A stretch of 64,000 nt of DNA from a virus, in the IMG/VR virus record IMGVR_UViG_3300009034_000001, positions 1-64,000 of that record. One strand, written 5' to 3'. Every line of letters starts with the position of its first letter. The first letter of the stretch is position 1. Shown here piece after piece: positions 33,610-44,700 of this stretch. Made by a program: the position numbers and the translations under genes. Below the pieces are notes generated by a model. The model had not been told where the DNA came from, ran no database searches, and saw only the letters and a list, made by a program, of their open reading frames with translations.

Positions 33610-36003
33610 TTATATTTTTTGAGCAAGGAATTCAACATAAGGTCCGGTATAAGTGCCAACTTGATAAATACGTAATTTGAATGATACGGTCAAGCCGTCT
33701 GTCACTCTATCAGCATTAAGATAAGTCCATGTAGGATCGGTCGTGTAGTATGTATTTTTCACGACATTACCTACCGTAAGTGCTTCAATTTTAAATTGAG
33801 TAATCTCCCTTTCATTTTCATTACACGCTCTTGTACAAGAAAAGTCTAAACCAGCACCGCCAATCCTCGTTGTCTCACGCCAATTAAATGTTAAATCAGG
33901 ACTACCTGAAAAGGTATTATCATATCCTTGACTACCAATTTGAATATTCTGTACCGGTAATGGTGAATACTTAAGAGCTTGGTAGTTCAACGTTTTAGTA
34001 TCAATATGATCGTTATCAGGTTGTGGAAATCCACTATACATATGATAAGGTAAAATTTCAATATCAAGTGTACATGGCGCAAGTGATTCCGGATCTAACA
34101 AAGTGGCCTCGGCAAATATTCCAAGAAACTGAACACTCTTACCTGTGGAATGAGCAGAATTTGTTGTCCATTCACGCCCTCTAATCAAATTGGTAAATTC
34201 ATAACGATCGGAAAAAACTGTAACATCTTTACAATAAATAATTTCGCCGTCAATCCATAAAGCCAGTGAGCCCGAATACCAGCCCCACTTATTGGTTGAA
34301 GTAATTTCAATAGTATCAATGTTCCTAAGTACGGTAATAGTAGTTGTAGTATCAACTAAACCTGGACTCTGGGGAAGATCAAACTTTAAAGTACCCAACA
34401 CATTAGGAGGTAGATATTGTTGCTCGCTAAGTAAAATGTCATTGTAGTAAACGCCTGGAGCAATAGAGGCCAACTGTGGGTTAATATCTGACTTTTCAAT
34501 TGCAAGTTGAATACCTCTCAAGTAACCCTCCCAGACCTCAACGGGAACGTAATCAGTCACGAATACATCAGCATATTTAGGTATTTCAGGAGCTACAAAA
34601 TCGGCTACACCAGTTGAGTAAATTTCTTCAACTAATTGTAAATCCAGTACATCTTCTTCATGTTTAAGTTCAATGATTCTAAAATTGCGATTAATGTTCA
34701 TAGTAGTGTATTGAACGGTCACCACTTGTCCCTTACGTACATCCAACTTATCGGTCTTCAAACGCAATATGCCACGCGGACAACTAATTTCAAACAGTAC
34801 CCGAGGAGCAATCTTTTTGATTGTATCAAGGTCGGTGGACAAGCCAAACTGTATTCGTTGTATCCTTTCCGTTCCAGCAAGTTCATATGCAGCAGGGTCA
34901 TCAAGATAGTAAGCCACTCTATCATAACGTTTTTCAGCACTGTCGTATTCAATTATCAATGAAGTATAAGTTTTCATGTATGTTGGCCGACTTATTTGTA
35001 CACTCCCGGCCACAATTCTACTGTTAGGAATTGTATCCGATGCAGCTTCTTCACGTTTTATGCCCATTGAGTATTTACCATCGGAAGTCAATTCTGAATA
35101 ACCGCCAATAAAATCCAAAAGTAACTTAATTGCATCTAACAGATTTGCAGCACCTTCTCTGAGTGTTAATGAACAACCTAAACCTTCGGAACCTATAGTT
35201 TGGGCAACAGTTGTGATACCTGACGTGTCGACTTTGGTAACATCTAATCCAATTAACCTCTCATTTGTAACCACATCATAAATAATTTCAACAGGATTAG
35301 CATGTCTTCCAATTACATGTGAAACGCCATAAAGAAGTTGTGGGTACTTTTGTACAACCATAGTTATTGGACCCGGCGTCGTTTGTGCCGATAAATCCTG
35401 TCTATGTGCAAAATAACAAATATTTCTATAGGCAGGCGTCTCAGCTGTGTGCATTGCATCCAGGAGTGAATCAACAGTTTGTGTTTGTGTACCCCAATAG
35501 AAAGTACCCTGTCTAATCCCTTTGATCCAATCGTCACCAACATCCCACTTTGGTGAAGGTTTTGTGGTCTCGGCAGGAGGGATTTCTCCTGCATCCAAAA
35601 TTGGCTCTTTAACCCAGTCAGCTAAATCGGGAAGTGTAAGTGCTACGCCAGAGCGTTTATAATTCACAGCCTTATCCGATTGACCAAATCGTAGCCATAC
35701 TAATTTGTCTACAGGTCCAAGGCACACCATTGCAGCCATATCAATGGTATATGTATGCCAAACATACACCGGTCCCTTCTTACCTTTTGGTCTTCTTACA
35801 TGTTCTTCAGTTCGAAAGTTTCCCATTTCCAAGTACAAAGGTTGTACCAGTTGCTCGCCCCAAATTACTGGTATTGGTGTACCGTAATTAACCTTCGAAA
35901 ACTTAAATTCCGCAGGTTCAAAGGTAGTCTTCTGTCTCCTTCTGCCAATAAGGTTTGTCAGCATACTGACGCCAAACATTATTATTGGGAACCATGCAAC
36001 CAC
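33610..36003 (-). CDS. Tail tip / host-specificity protein (gpJ-like, GTA gp15 position)
   Basis: 797 residues from GTG. Hydrophobic start (FPIIMFGVSMLTNLIG), then YGTPIPVIWGEQLVQP and later regions typical of the phage tip attachment protein central domain. C-terminal part is fibronectin-like (FNWRETTRIGG...ITQFKIEAL). Follows NlpC/P60 and DUF2163-type genes in the order known from gene transfer agents and related siphophages. Forms the distal tail hub. Confidence 0.8.
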   Translation of the reverse strand: MVAWFPIIMFGVSMLTNLIGRRRQKTTFEPAEFKFSKVNYGTPIPVIWGEQLVQPLYLEMGNFRTEEHVRRPKGKKGPVYVWHTYTIDMAAMVCLGPVDKLVWLRFGQSDKAVNYKRSGVALTLPDLADWVKEPILDAGEIPPAETTKPSPKWDVGDDWIKGIRQGTFYWGTQTQTVDSLLDAMHTAETPAYRNICYFAHRQDLSAQTTPGPITMVVQKYPQLLYGVSHVIGRHANPVEIIYDVVTNERLIGLDVTKVDTSGITTVAQTIGSEGLGCSLTLREGAANLLDAIKLLLDFIGGYSELTSDGKYSMGIKREEAASDTIPNSRIVAGSVQISRPTYMKTYTSLIIEYDSAEKRYDRVAYYLDDPAAYELAGTERIQRIQFGLSTDLDTIKKIAPRVLFEISCPRGILRLKTDKLDVRKGQVVTVQYTTMNINRNFRIIELKHEEDVLDLQLVEEIYSTGVADFVAPEIPKYADVFVTDYVPVEVWEGYLRGIQLAIEKSDINPQLASIAPGVYYNDILLSEQQYLPPNVLGTLKFDLPQSPGLVDTTTTITVLRNIDTIEITSTNKWGWYSGSLALWIDGEIIYCKDVTVFSDRYEFTNLIRGREWTTNSAHSTGKSVQFLGIFAEATLLDPESLAPCTLDIEILPYHMYSGFPQPDNDHIDTKTLNYQALKYSPLPVQNIQIGSQGYDNTFSGSPDLTFNWRETTRIGGAGLDFSCTRACNENEREITQFKIEALTVGNVVKNTYYTTDPTWTYLNADRVTDGLTVSFKLRIYQVGTYTGPYVEFLAQKI

Positions 36004-36429
36004 TTATATTCCTCCAACCCTTAAATAGTACCTAATTCTGTCTTTATGGTCTTGTGTGAATACCGACGTATGACAACCAGCACCAAACGAACAAGAAAAG
36101 AGTTCATCTTTGTCAAGCAGTATTGCAAAAGTCACTCTACTTCTCTTGCCTCTGCCGAAGATAAAGACGCAAAGGTCGCCTGGTTCAGGGGTATCAACAA
36201 AGGTCAAATCATAATGTTCTAATACCCATTTACTAGCTTCCTCAGGCGTTCTGTTCAAAATTTCATCAAAACTAGGGTGTTTCAGTTCCGGTTTGACTAC
36301 CTTGAAGATCTCAATTACAACGTTGCCACAATCTCCGCCAACGCCCTTTTTACATTGGCCAAACCAAAATGGAGTACCCTTCCAGGATTCCGCTTCCATT
36401 CTAATTTTCTGAAGATTGCCCTCAGTCAT
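36004..36429 (-). CDS. NlpC/P60-type tail peptidase with altered active site
   Basis: 141 residues. GKGTPFWFG-like start and GGDCGNVVIEIF supply the Cys of the NlpC/P60 fold; PGDLCVF and the following strands fit. Where the family has the catalytic His (usually in HVGI), this one reads SRVTFAIL, so hydrolysis is doubtful unless a nearby His serves. In relatives it helps the tail tip through peptidoglycan. Context (DUF2163 before, tip after) supports the call. Confidence 0.8.
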   Translation of the reverse strand: MTEGNLQKIRMEAESWKGTPFWFGQCKKGVGGDCGNVVIEIFKVVKPELKHPSFDEILNRTPEEASKWVLEHYDLTFVDTPEPGDLCVFIFGRGKRSRVTFAILLDKDELFSCSFGAGCHTSVFTQDHKDRIRYYLRVGGI

Positions 36430-37257
36430 TTACTTCTTTTTGCCCTCCTTCATGTAGCTCTCTCTTCCTACAAATACTTGGTCCTCGTAGGGCGCCCAGG
36501 GGAAACCGATAAAGTTATCTGCGTTGCTAAACTTATTTTTACATGTATCGATTTTCTTATCACAACCGGCATAAAACACAATGCCATCGCCAACCTCAAC
36601 AGAAATAAACGGCCAAAACAATGTGATCTTACCCGAATTATCCTGACTAACAATCATACGAGCCTCGCCTCGGTCAGCAACTTTGGCAAAGCCATACTTA
36701 AACCAATCCGTTGTAGAATACCAAGGGTCAGGAACTTGGATTCCTTTTCCTGCCAGTGTTATTGTTAACTCCTTCTTGTTTGTATCAATCCAACTTACAA
36801 CTCCAGAAACAAAATAGTCAGCCCTACTAAGCGCACAACGGGTACTGAACAATCGTAAGGTACAATTTGGTGTGGCAACGTGACCGACAACAGATAGTGC
36901 TCTTTCTGCCGTTTCAGCCAACACACTTACCGAAACGTCTAAATCATCAGCCGTTACTTCGGAAACAACACCTCTGAACAAATCTTCTTCCGTCGCTGCA
37001 TACGGATCAACAAGCTTAACCTCTACATCAAATTTGTTGCCAAAAAAGTGGATAGCGTAATCCGATAAAAACTGTACAAACTTTCTTTGACATTTAAACG
37101 AGAATTCATCCCGGTCTTCCAACTCACTTAACTCCAGTGCACCAAGATCAATCTTAACTGGTTCGTAAGTTATAGCACCTACCGTAACCTGGATATTGGT
37201 ATTAATTATGGCCTTTACTTCACTTCCATATCTAAATATGATTCCAAAGACTTTCAT
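36430..37257 (-). CDS. DUF2163 / phage BR0599-family baseplate protein
   Basis: 275 residues. C-terminal half has the Cys signatures of the family: CTLRLFSTRCALSRADY and GCDKKIDTCKNKFSNADNFIGFP. It corresponds to gene transfer agent gp13, a baseplate hub part. ATG overlaps the upstream stop (TAATG). Confidence 0.88.
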   Translation of the reverse strand: MKVFGIIFRYGSEVKAIINTNIQVTVGAITYEPVKIDLGALELSELEDRDEFSFKCQRKFVQFLSDYAIHFFGNKFDVEVKLVDPYAATEEDLFRGVVSEVTADDLDVSVSVLAETAERALSVVGHVATPNCTLRLFSTRCALSRADYFVSGVVSWIDTNKKELTITLAGKGIQVPDPWYSTTDWFKYGFAKVADRGEARMIVSQDNSGKITLFWPFISVEVGDGIVFYAGCDKKIDTCKNKFSNADNFIGFPWAPYEDQVFVGRESYMKEGKKK

Positions 37258-39110
37258 TAGTTTTCAATTAACCTCGCAATTATATTACAAACAGGAGATA
37301 ACTTGAAATCAAGTTCCAATGTGTCTTCCACAAAGTACCCTGACACTTTAAAATGAATCTGTAAACTACTCGTCACCGCTTTTGTTAATCCAGCGGAAAG
37401 TTGTAGTCTCAAGTAAGTTGTGAAATCTGATACATTGGTAACGGTCACCACTTGTTGCGTCCTTCTATCATGTTGGATTATTAATGTTGGATAGGTAGAC
37501 CAAACATCCTTGTACCATGTTGGAGTGACATCAAGGAACGTACTTCCAATAAGAGCATTAGAATGTACACGCAACTCACCGCGCCATGTACAAAACTTTA
37601 CAGTGCCACCATGCACAGAAGTAAAAAATGCATTTCTAATATTCCTCCAACTATTTACATCTATAAGTTGAAACTCAAGTTCAGAAATTACAGGTGGCCT
37701 TAATCTATAAGTAACTTGAGATGAAATACCATACTCTTTTCCCTTTCTCCTCACTGTAGACATTAGACCGCCGCCAGTTCTTGGACCAGTGGCTATAATA
37801 TTTGAAATATCCACTTCGCTAGCAGGTTGTGTAAAGGACGTTACAACATTCTCTAAACAGTCAATTTCAAGAACGTCTACTGTGCCAACAAGTGTAGGAA
37901 GTTGTTTTACAGTAGCAAAAGTACTAATTGCAGGTATAATCCATGTGTCAGATTGGACATAGCTCTTATCTAACCTCCTAGCAAGTGTAATCTTATTTCC
38001 CAAAATTGAAAAAATTCGTCTCACTTCCCATCGACGCAATCTGCGTTCCCACACTGCAACGAGATTTTCAACCTCAAATTCCGTAATATCATCCACATCA
38101 ATTTCAAGTGCATAACTAGGATCGGTAGTTGGATTTGCATACAGTGGCCAGATTGGCACTATTACAGCCTTGACTGCTGTATCAATAAATGTATTAAAAT
38201 CCTGACGTCCCTCGACGGCATCACAGACGGTATAAGAGATTTGTCGAACCGGACGTGCAGTGTGTAGGAATCTCTTTGTAGTTCCATCCGCAAGTAATCT
38301 TCGCTTTGTTTGTGCAGCGTATTTAATCTTTAGTCGAGTGGATGGAATGTTATATAACAGCCAATGAAGGAAAACTGAAAAAACCGCGGTACATGTAAGA
38401 GTTTTGGTAACCGGAGAAAACGGCGCCGGTGGAGTCACGCCTGCATCCATCGTTTCGCTGACTTCAACTCCTTCCGGAAGTACAACAGTAGGAATTAAGG
38501 CAAACTCTTCCGATGGAGCAAGTGTGTAAGGAAGTGCCGGAATTTGCATATTAAAGATCGTTCCCTGAGTAGCAGCAGTCCAACTTACAGATTCGTCATA
38601 TCGATTTATCAAGTATGACTGTTCTTGATCACCCATTATGGCATATCCAAAGTCAACTAAAGCGGGAACAATGTAAATTCCCCAATAGTAAAACGAAACC
38701 GGTCGTCTTTCCAACACTCCACCCCAGGTGTACATGTAATAAGAGGGATTGGCCCAAGCAAACGGTCCACACGGTGGACAATCACAAAACCGGAAGTCGT
38801 TGGTATGTCTAAAACAAACAATCACACCTTTATCTAGGCCTCTTCCAGTCATAACATTTGAGCCAGGATCCATAAACCAAGAGAAGTCCACACCTGTTGG
38901 AGGCCCAAGTTTTGCATTGACTTCCCCTTCATCAACATCATCCCAAAGTGGTATCCACCAATCAGGATGTGCAAAGATACCAAGTTTTGAAACAATACTG
39001 TAGCCGGCTTGTAATACAACACGAATAGCATCAAGGATAGCATAATCCGCTTCGAAATCCTTACGAATCGTTACTATAGCATAGTTTGCTTGTAGTTCCT
39101 TGTTAGCCAT
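37257..39110 (-). CDS. Baseplate / distal tail protein
   Basis: 617 residues. N-terminus holds three similar segments (QANYAIV, EADYAIL, QAGYSIV). Middle includes a Cys-rich loop (FRFCDCPPCGPF). C-terminal 150 residues (RLRPPVISELEFQLID...GTVKFCTWRGEL) resemble baseplate hub domains. It occupies the DUF2460 position of gene transfer agents but I cannot confirm that family. Confidence 0.65.
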   Translation of the reverse strand: MANKELQANYAIVTIRKDFEADYAILDAIRVVLQAGYSIVSKLGIFAHPDWWIPLWDDVDEGEVNAKLGPPTGVDFSWFMDPGSNVMTGRGLDKGVIVCFRHTNDFRFCDCPPCGPFAWANPSYYMYTWGGVLERRPVSFYYWGIYIVPALVDFGYAIMGDQEQSYLINRYDESVSWTAATQGTIFNMQIPALPYTLAPSEEFALIPTVVLPEGVEVSETMDAGVTPPAPFSPVTKTLTCTAVFSVFLHWLLYNIPSTRLKIKYAAQTKRRLLADGTTKRFLHTARPVRQISYTVCDAVEGRQDFNTFIDTAVKAVIVPIWPLYANPTTDPSYALEIDVDDITEFEVENLVAVWERRLRRWEVRRIFSILGNKITLARRLDKSYVQSDTWIIPAISTFATVKQLPTLVGTVDVLEIDCLENVVTSFTQPASEVDISNIIATGPRTGGGLMSTVRRKGKEYGISSQVTYRLRPPVISELEFQLIDVNSWRNIRNAFFTSVHGGTVKFCTWRGELRVHSNALIGSTFLDVTPTWYKDVWSTYPTLIIQHDRRTQQVVTVTNVSDFTTYLRLQLSAGLTKAVTSSLQIHFKVSGYFVEDTLELDFKLSPVCNIIARLIEN

Positions 39111-39130
39111 GTATAAAGAAAATCTCCAAT

Positions 39131-39835
39131 TTATGCATTTTCAAATGCTAACTTGAAGTAGTCTGATGGATATCCTGCACCGGCAGCTGTCACAACTCTC
39201 TTAATCCAAATTGCGGCAAACTCATCCGGACCTAAAGTTCCACAATCCAATACATCACCATGTACTTTCGAACTTGGCTGTACAAAGGTACACTGATCAA
39301 TACCTGCAACTTTACCCGCGGCAGTTGCATTGGTTGTGCCTAAGTAATTTGATGCAAGATACAGAAGTGTAACACCAATAATACTTTGTATTTTAACAGC
39401 ATCGCCTTCAACGTCATCGGTAGAATTAAAAATTTTCTCGCCCTTGGCAAGTTCGGTTATGAAATCAGTACCATTTCCAATTACAACCGTGGAGCCATTT
39501 TGGAAATTCAATAAGCCCGTCAATTGAACAGGCTCGCTTGTTGTACTTTTTGTTCCACCTCTCAGGATCGAAATTTCATCATTTGGAGCCGGCGTAAATT
39601 CTGAAATCCAACACTTTACGTTGGACCACGTAGCCGACGGGTTCTTATTTGCGATATAAATTTTACGATATTCAGTATCACCAGCTTGACGTTCAGCATC
39701 ACTTACATCATCAAAAACGTTTTCGTCAATACCACTTGTAATCTCATCAGACCAGTCAATTCCGCCACCGTGAGTATCACCTTCCGGCCAGACTACACAC
39801 TCGTAAAATTTTAATAAACTAGGATCAACAGGCAT
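39131..39835 (-). CDS. Tail structural protein
   Basis: 234 residues, acidic, beta-rich with many Gly/Thr. GGAGGTGTAAG-ATG. No family recognised; placed among baseplate genes. Confidence 0.6.
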   Translation of the reverse strand: MPVDPSLLKFYECVVWPEGDTHGGGIDWSDEITSGIDENVFDDVSDAERQAGDTEYRKIYIANKNPSATWSNVKCWISEFTPAPNDEISILRGGTKSTTSEPVQLTGLLNFQNGSTVVIGNGTDFITELAKGEKIFNSTDDVEGDAVKIQSIIGVTLLYLASNYLGTTNATAAGKVAGIDQCTFVQPSSKVHGDVLDCGTLGPDEFAAIWIKRVVTAAGAGYPSDYFKLAFENA

Positions 39836-39846
39836 CTTACACCTCC

Positions 39847-40761
39847 TTATTCATAATTCCTTATAATATACCACCGTGAATACTCATCCGTCAAGGCATC
39901 AGGAAAAGCAATATACGCTTTTGTATCAATGGTCACAATATCTTCAGCACTTAAACCCTTACCTTGCGTTTTCCATATCCACTTATAAGCACCTCTCATT
40001 CCATGTGGCTTCTCTTCGCCCAACATTAGTGGAAAGAGTGTATACTTATCGTTAACATTTCTTTCAAAATAATTACAATATGGCATAAACCACACCGAAC
40101 CCCTTCCCGAACTTGGCTCATCTTCATTGACATAATACCTCCGGCCAAACTTCCAAGCGGTACCGTCATACAAGCACTGAGGTCCACCCACACTAGTATT
40201 AGACCCAAAAGCAATCTGTTCGCTCGAGAACGCATAAGAAGCAGGCTGGTCACGTTTTCCAGAGCCATCAACTAACATTGGATAGGGATCTTGGGTTCTC
40301 AACGCAAACCTTCTAATTAGTCCGGCATAGAATGCAGGATATGAAGATACAACTCTTATCACGGCAATAATTACATCTTTATCACCAAAGAACCAATATT
40401 TCATATTGCTATCGTGGAGACCAGCGTAAGGTACATTTACATATGCACCGTTGACTACAGATGGAATAAATGAAATCGCTCCAGGTTGATCTTCAAATCC
40501 GTTCCCAGCCAAGTAACCGGTATATCCATTAACTTGGATCCCACAAATATCTGTATTGCCTGTCAAATACTTCGTTATACCAAGATAAATTTCTTCCTGA
40601 GCAGATTCACCAGTAGAATAGTATATTACATACTCTTGACCATTGGTTCCAGTTCCAACTTTCTTCTGCGTCCACCCAACCGTGGTGTTAATAAATGTCT
40701 TCAACTTTGTAAATAAATCACCCAAATCTGTTGCAGTTGAAGCTTCTTTTTTAAAAGCCAT
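39847..40761 (-). CDS. Virion protein, tandem paralogue 2
   Basis: 304 residues, paralogous to the gene just upstream. Shared blocks: DLGDLFTKLKTFI, GWTQKK, STGESAQEEIYLGI, NGYTGYLAG, FEDQPGAISF, YWFFGDKDVIIA, then DPYPM. Aromatic- and Gly-rich, as in tail surface proteins. Not otherwise recognised. Confidence 0.7.
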   Translation of the reverse strand: MAFKKEASTATDLGDLFTKLKTFINTTVGWTQKKVGTGTNGQEYVIYYSTGESAQEEIYLGITKYLTGNTDICGIQVNGYTGYLAGNGFEDQPGAISFIPSVVNGAYVNVPYAGLHDSNMKYWFFGDKDVIIAVIRVVSSYPAFYAGLIRRFALRTQDPYPMLVDGSGKRDQPASYAFSSEQIAFGSNTSVGGPQCLYDGTAWKFGRRYYVNEDEPSSGRGSVWFMPYCNYFERNVNDKYTLFPLMLGEEKPHGMRGAYKWIWKTQGKGLSAEDIVTIDTKAYIAFPDALTDEYSRWYIIRNYE

Positions 40762-40773
40762 CTCAATCCTCCT

Positions 40774-41724
40774 TTAAGGTTCCTTTACAGCAACCCCTCC
40801 ATTGTAGACAACGGGACGATGATCAGGAAAAGCTCTGTAGAAATCGCCCCAAACTTCAATTTGTTGAGCTGGTGCTAGACCATAAGTACTCACACTATAT
40901 ATATATTTTAATGAGCCTCTAATTTCTGCGTTTACATCTGCAATAACTATGGGACTTAAGATGTAACCACCCGATCGTGAATTAGGCTGATTTTCCAACA
41001 AATTTATTTCATATAATCCAAAGCACCCAGACTGTATTGGATAATAGTTTATCAACGCATTTGAGCCCATACCTTGTAGCCAACCATCGTTAGTGTGCTT
41101 CCGGATAAAGTAAGCACTTTTCTTACCGCCATAGGTAGGCCAACCACTTATAGCAAAGTATGGACAAGGTCGTGCCCAACCGGTTCCACCAAAGTCATAA
41201 TATGCAGATAAACTGGGGCCATATAAATGATTCATACCCAAACCGATCATTGGATATGGATCACTATCCAAGTAACTTGAAAACTTACCAAGATAGAATG
41301 GCATGTGGTAAGTACTAACCTTAACGAAACCCATAATTACATCTTTACTACCAAACAGCCAATACGATAAACTTAAAGTCTTTGCTAACCGGATAGCCGG
41401 GAGAAAGTAAGAATTGGCATTTGGACTACACTCAAAACAGAAAGCACCTGGTTGATCAATAAAATCCTTCCCAACATCAATACCTGTATAACAGTTAAAT
41501 TCTAAACCACAATGATTGTCATCATTATAATACTCATGGACTCCAATATATAAATTTTCGGCAGCCGATTCGCCTGTTGAGTGAAAACACGAATATGATC
41601 CACCCGCCGTTGGATCAACTCCGGAGTGTTGCTGCGTCCATCCACATGTAAGAATAAATGCAACAAGAGCTGCATACAAATCATCTAAATTGGTCACCGT
41701 CCCGTACGACTTTTGATATGACAT
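40774..41724 (-). CDS. Virion protein, tandem paralogue 1
   Basis: 316 residues. Same architecture as its neighbour: DLYAALVAFI, GWTQQH, STGESAAENLYIG, NCYTGIDVG, FIDQPGAFCFE, YWLFGSKDVIMG, DPYPM. Lies directly after the tape measure, so probably attached to the distal tail. Duplication is old: similarity is clear but not close. Confidence 0.7.
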   Translation of the reverse strand: MSYQKSYGTVTNLDDLYAALVAFILTCGWTQQHSGVDPTAGGSYSCFHSTGESAAENLYIGVHEYYNDDNHCGLEFNCYTGIDVGKDFIDQPGAFCFECSPNANSYFLPAIRLAKTLSLSYWLFGSKDVIMGFVKVSTYHMPFYLGKFSSYLDSDPYPMIGLGMNHLYGPSLSAYYDFGGTGWARPCPYFAISGWPTYGGKKSAYFIRKHTNDGWLQGMGSNALINYYPIQSGCFGLYEINLLENQPNSRSGGYILSPIVIADVNAEIRGSLKYIYSVSTYGLAPAQQIEVWGDFYRAFPDHRPVVYNGGVAVKEP

Positions 41725-41744
41725 CTTACTTAAAACCTCCTTCT

Positions 41745-44700
41745 TTAAATCATTCTACGTACTAACTTCTTTCCAATATTGTTAGCAACGATTTCACCGT
41801 ATTTTTTTGATCCGAAATATTGATCAAGTTGTTGTTCATCAAAAATATTCACAACAGTTAACTTTGGAGGTTCAACTCCTCTACCTGGCACTATCCCACC
41901 TTCTTGGAAGAATTGGCCTAATGGCGATAGCTGCGTTGATACAGATTGTAGATTTGATACATAACCACCAAGTTGTCTTGAGATGAATTCAGATACAGGC
42001 ATTAAGCCCTGATTAAGGGAACTTAGAAACGCTAAGCCATACTTTCTTACCGCCCGAGACTGTAATACATACTCGCCTTCATGTAATATTGCAGGTACTT
42101 CGCCACCTCTTTGGAAACCTTTTGCACCTGTGAGGCCTTTAAATAATCCCCCAAAGACACCGCCAACCAAATTCTGAAGTAACTGAAGTATGGATCCTAA
42201 GCCTCCGCCCGCGGTTCCACCAAGTGTACCTAAAATGTTGCCAAAGAAACCTTTTTGTGCACCTTTTGGTTCGCCAATAATGCCCTTAAACAATGAACCA
42301 AACAACGTTTCCATGCCACGTAATGGGAACCCAAGCCCCTTACCAAACAAGCCTGCTCCACCACCTAACAAAGTTGGCAAGAGCGACACAAGTCCACCAA
42401 GTTGAAACCTTGATACATATCCACCTTTAGCGCCTCCAAATAAGCCTTTTAACCCACCAGCTATTTGTTCAAATCCACCTTTCATGAAGCTACCTAACTG
42501 CTGTATTCCGCCAAATGCTTTTGTTATAAGTCCATATAAGAAATTAAATGGTCCCATCATTGACGACCATTGTTTCTGTCTCAACCCAAGTGTTGCAGCC
42601 TCTTTAAATTCTTCGGGTGCCTTCTGCCATACCGGAGGAGCTTGTTCACCTCCAGAGGTAGTTCCCGTTCCAAACATGCCGCCAACACCTTTAAGTAATC
42701 CCATTGCTGGTCCAACAAATTTCAAAGCGGTCAATACGCCGCCTATCCAGAAACTAGGAGAGCCAATTGTCTTGAAAAGATGTACTAACTGTGACGAGCC
42801 TGTTTTTGCAATTAAGCCGCCGTGTTCAAGTCCACCAATTGCTTGTAAGAAGGCTGTAGGCGCACCACCAAGGCCGCCACCACCTTTTCCGCCGCCTAAC
42901 ATTGCACCGAGTCCCCAACCTTTTAAACCGCCTCCAAGTTTTCCAGCCCAATCTAATAACTTACCCCACCACATAGGTGTAAAACCTTTCTTTGCAAACA
43001 ACACTCCACCAAGTTTTTCTAATAAACCTTCTGGACCAAGTGCACCTCCCGCGAAGAGTGGCAAAAGTGCGCCCAATACGGGTCCACCAAGTTGATACTT
43101 TCTGACTGAACCGCCTACTTGATGCCGTAATGGAACCAAGCCCGAATTTAGCGAATCAAAGAACGACTTACCATACTTACTAACGGCCTGTTTCTTCATA
43201 ACAAATTCGCCTGCATGTACAATTGCTGGTACCGCACCACCTTTTTGGAAACCAAATAAACCTTTGACCGCACCAAACAATCCCCCTAATTTGCCTAATC
43301 CGCCTAATATTTTACCGCCCAACCATTGTGAAGACAGCCAAGTTTCCCGACCTAACCATTTGAACCCGCCGGTAATTTCACCGGGTATTCTTTGTAAAAA
43401 ACCTAACGTTCTTGACCAAAGTCCAGGTCCCGCAGCCCCAACGGGTGCCACACCAGGAGCCACACCAGGAGCCACACCAGGAACACCGGTCACAACACCA
43501 GAGACGCCGGGACGGTACCCAGCAGCAGCAAGCTTCTTTGCAATATTAAGTTTAATATAATCAAGAGTTAGGCCTTGAACTTGCTTCCTTTCCTCTTTCA
43601 CCGTTGCAACAGTATCTTTCATGAAGTCAAGACCCAGGGCTTCTAATGCCTTTGTAACAGCCCAACGCGTTGCAATGGTAACCAATGCCTTTACAAATTC
43701 AAATTTGAAGCGTTTTATAATATCACGCCATCTTAATTCAAAGTTTTCACCATACACGATCCACCTAGCAACCGCATCTCCTACTTCTGAGGTTAGATCA
43801 TTCCACACTTGTGATATCAGTTCACCAGCTTTAACTGCAAAGTCTTGAACTGCTGCCCAAGCGCCACGGGAATAATCAACCATCCAATCAGATGACGTCT
43901 TGACTTTCGCCATTAAGATATCCCAGAAACTGTGCTGTGACTTCATGCCCGCTTCAGCTTCTTTAACAATGTTTTCCCACATTTCCTTCTGGACTGAAAC
44001 AACCGCTTCAGAGTAAGCACGATGATATTGTTGCGACGTTCTACTAAGTTTCAGTTCGTGAACCAAATAGTCATCAATTTGTTTCATCCGAGCTTGGAAA
44101 TACTCTTTGTTATACTTTCCACTTAACCTTAATCTTTCAACTTCCTCTTCAAGCATCTTCTTCCAAGATTCTCGTAATCTTACATAAACGGCTTCGCCTA
44201 ATTTCACAAGTCCTTCTACTTCTTCCGCGTGTTCTCTTACTTTTTCATTAGTACTTGCAAGATCTGCTTGATGTGCCCTCAGCCAAACGCCCGCTGCTTC
44301 TAACGAGCCCATTAAATCGTCCTCAGAACCTACAAATCCAATATTTGCTTCCGTCAATGCAGCAACAACTTTCCTTGCGCGTTCTTGAGCGTTTCCATAA
44401 ACTAAAGTTGCTTCGCCAACGTCCACCAACCTTTTATCAACTTCCAGCAATGTTTCCTCGAGCGCAAACTGTTTCTCCAACCACTCTAATGTAGACAGAC
44501 CCGTGTCTTTTAAAGTCTTGTTATAGTTCCGTGTTTCTGTTGTCACGATTACAAGTCGGTTGATTAATTCTGTAAGTACCTTTTGCTGGGCTTCTGTAAG
44601 TTTGTTCCAATCGATATGAGTTTGAATTAACTCTTTTATTCTTTCCGGCGTGGTTTTAATGGAAATGTTTAAATCATCAATTATCGTCCTCAACGTTGAG

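Noticed and set aside
42190-43560. Long plus-strand Pro-rich ORFs
   Set aside because: Antisense of the Gly-rich tape measure; Gly codons read as Pro on the other strand. No ribosome sites or families.
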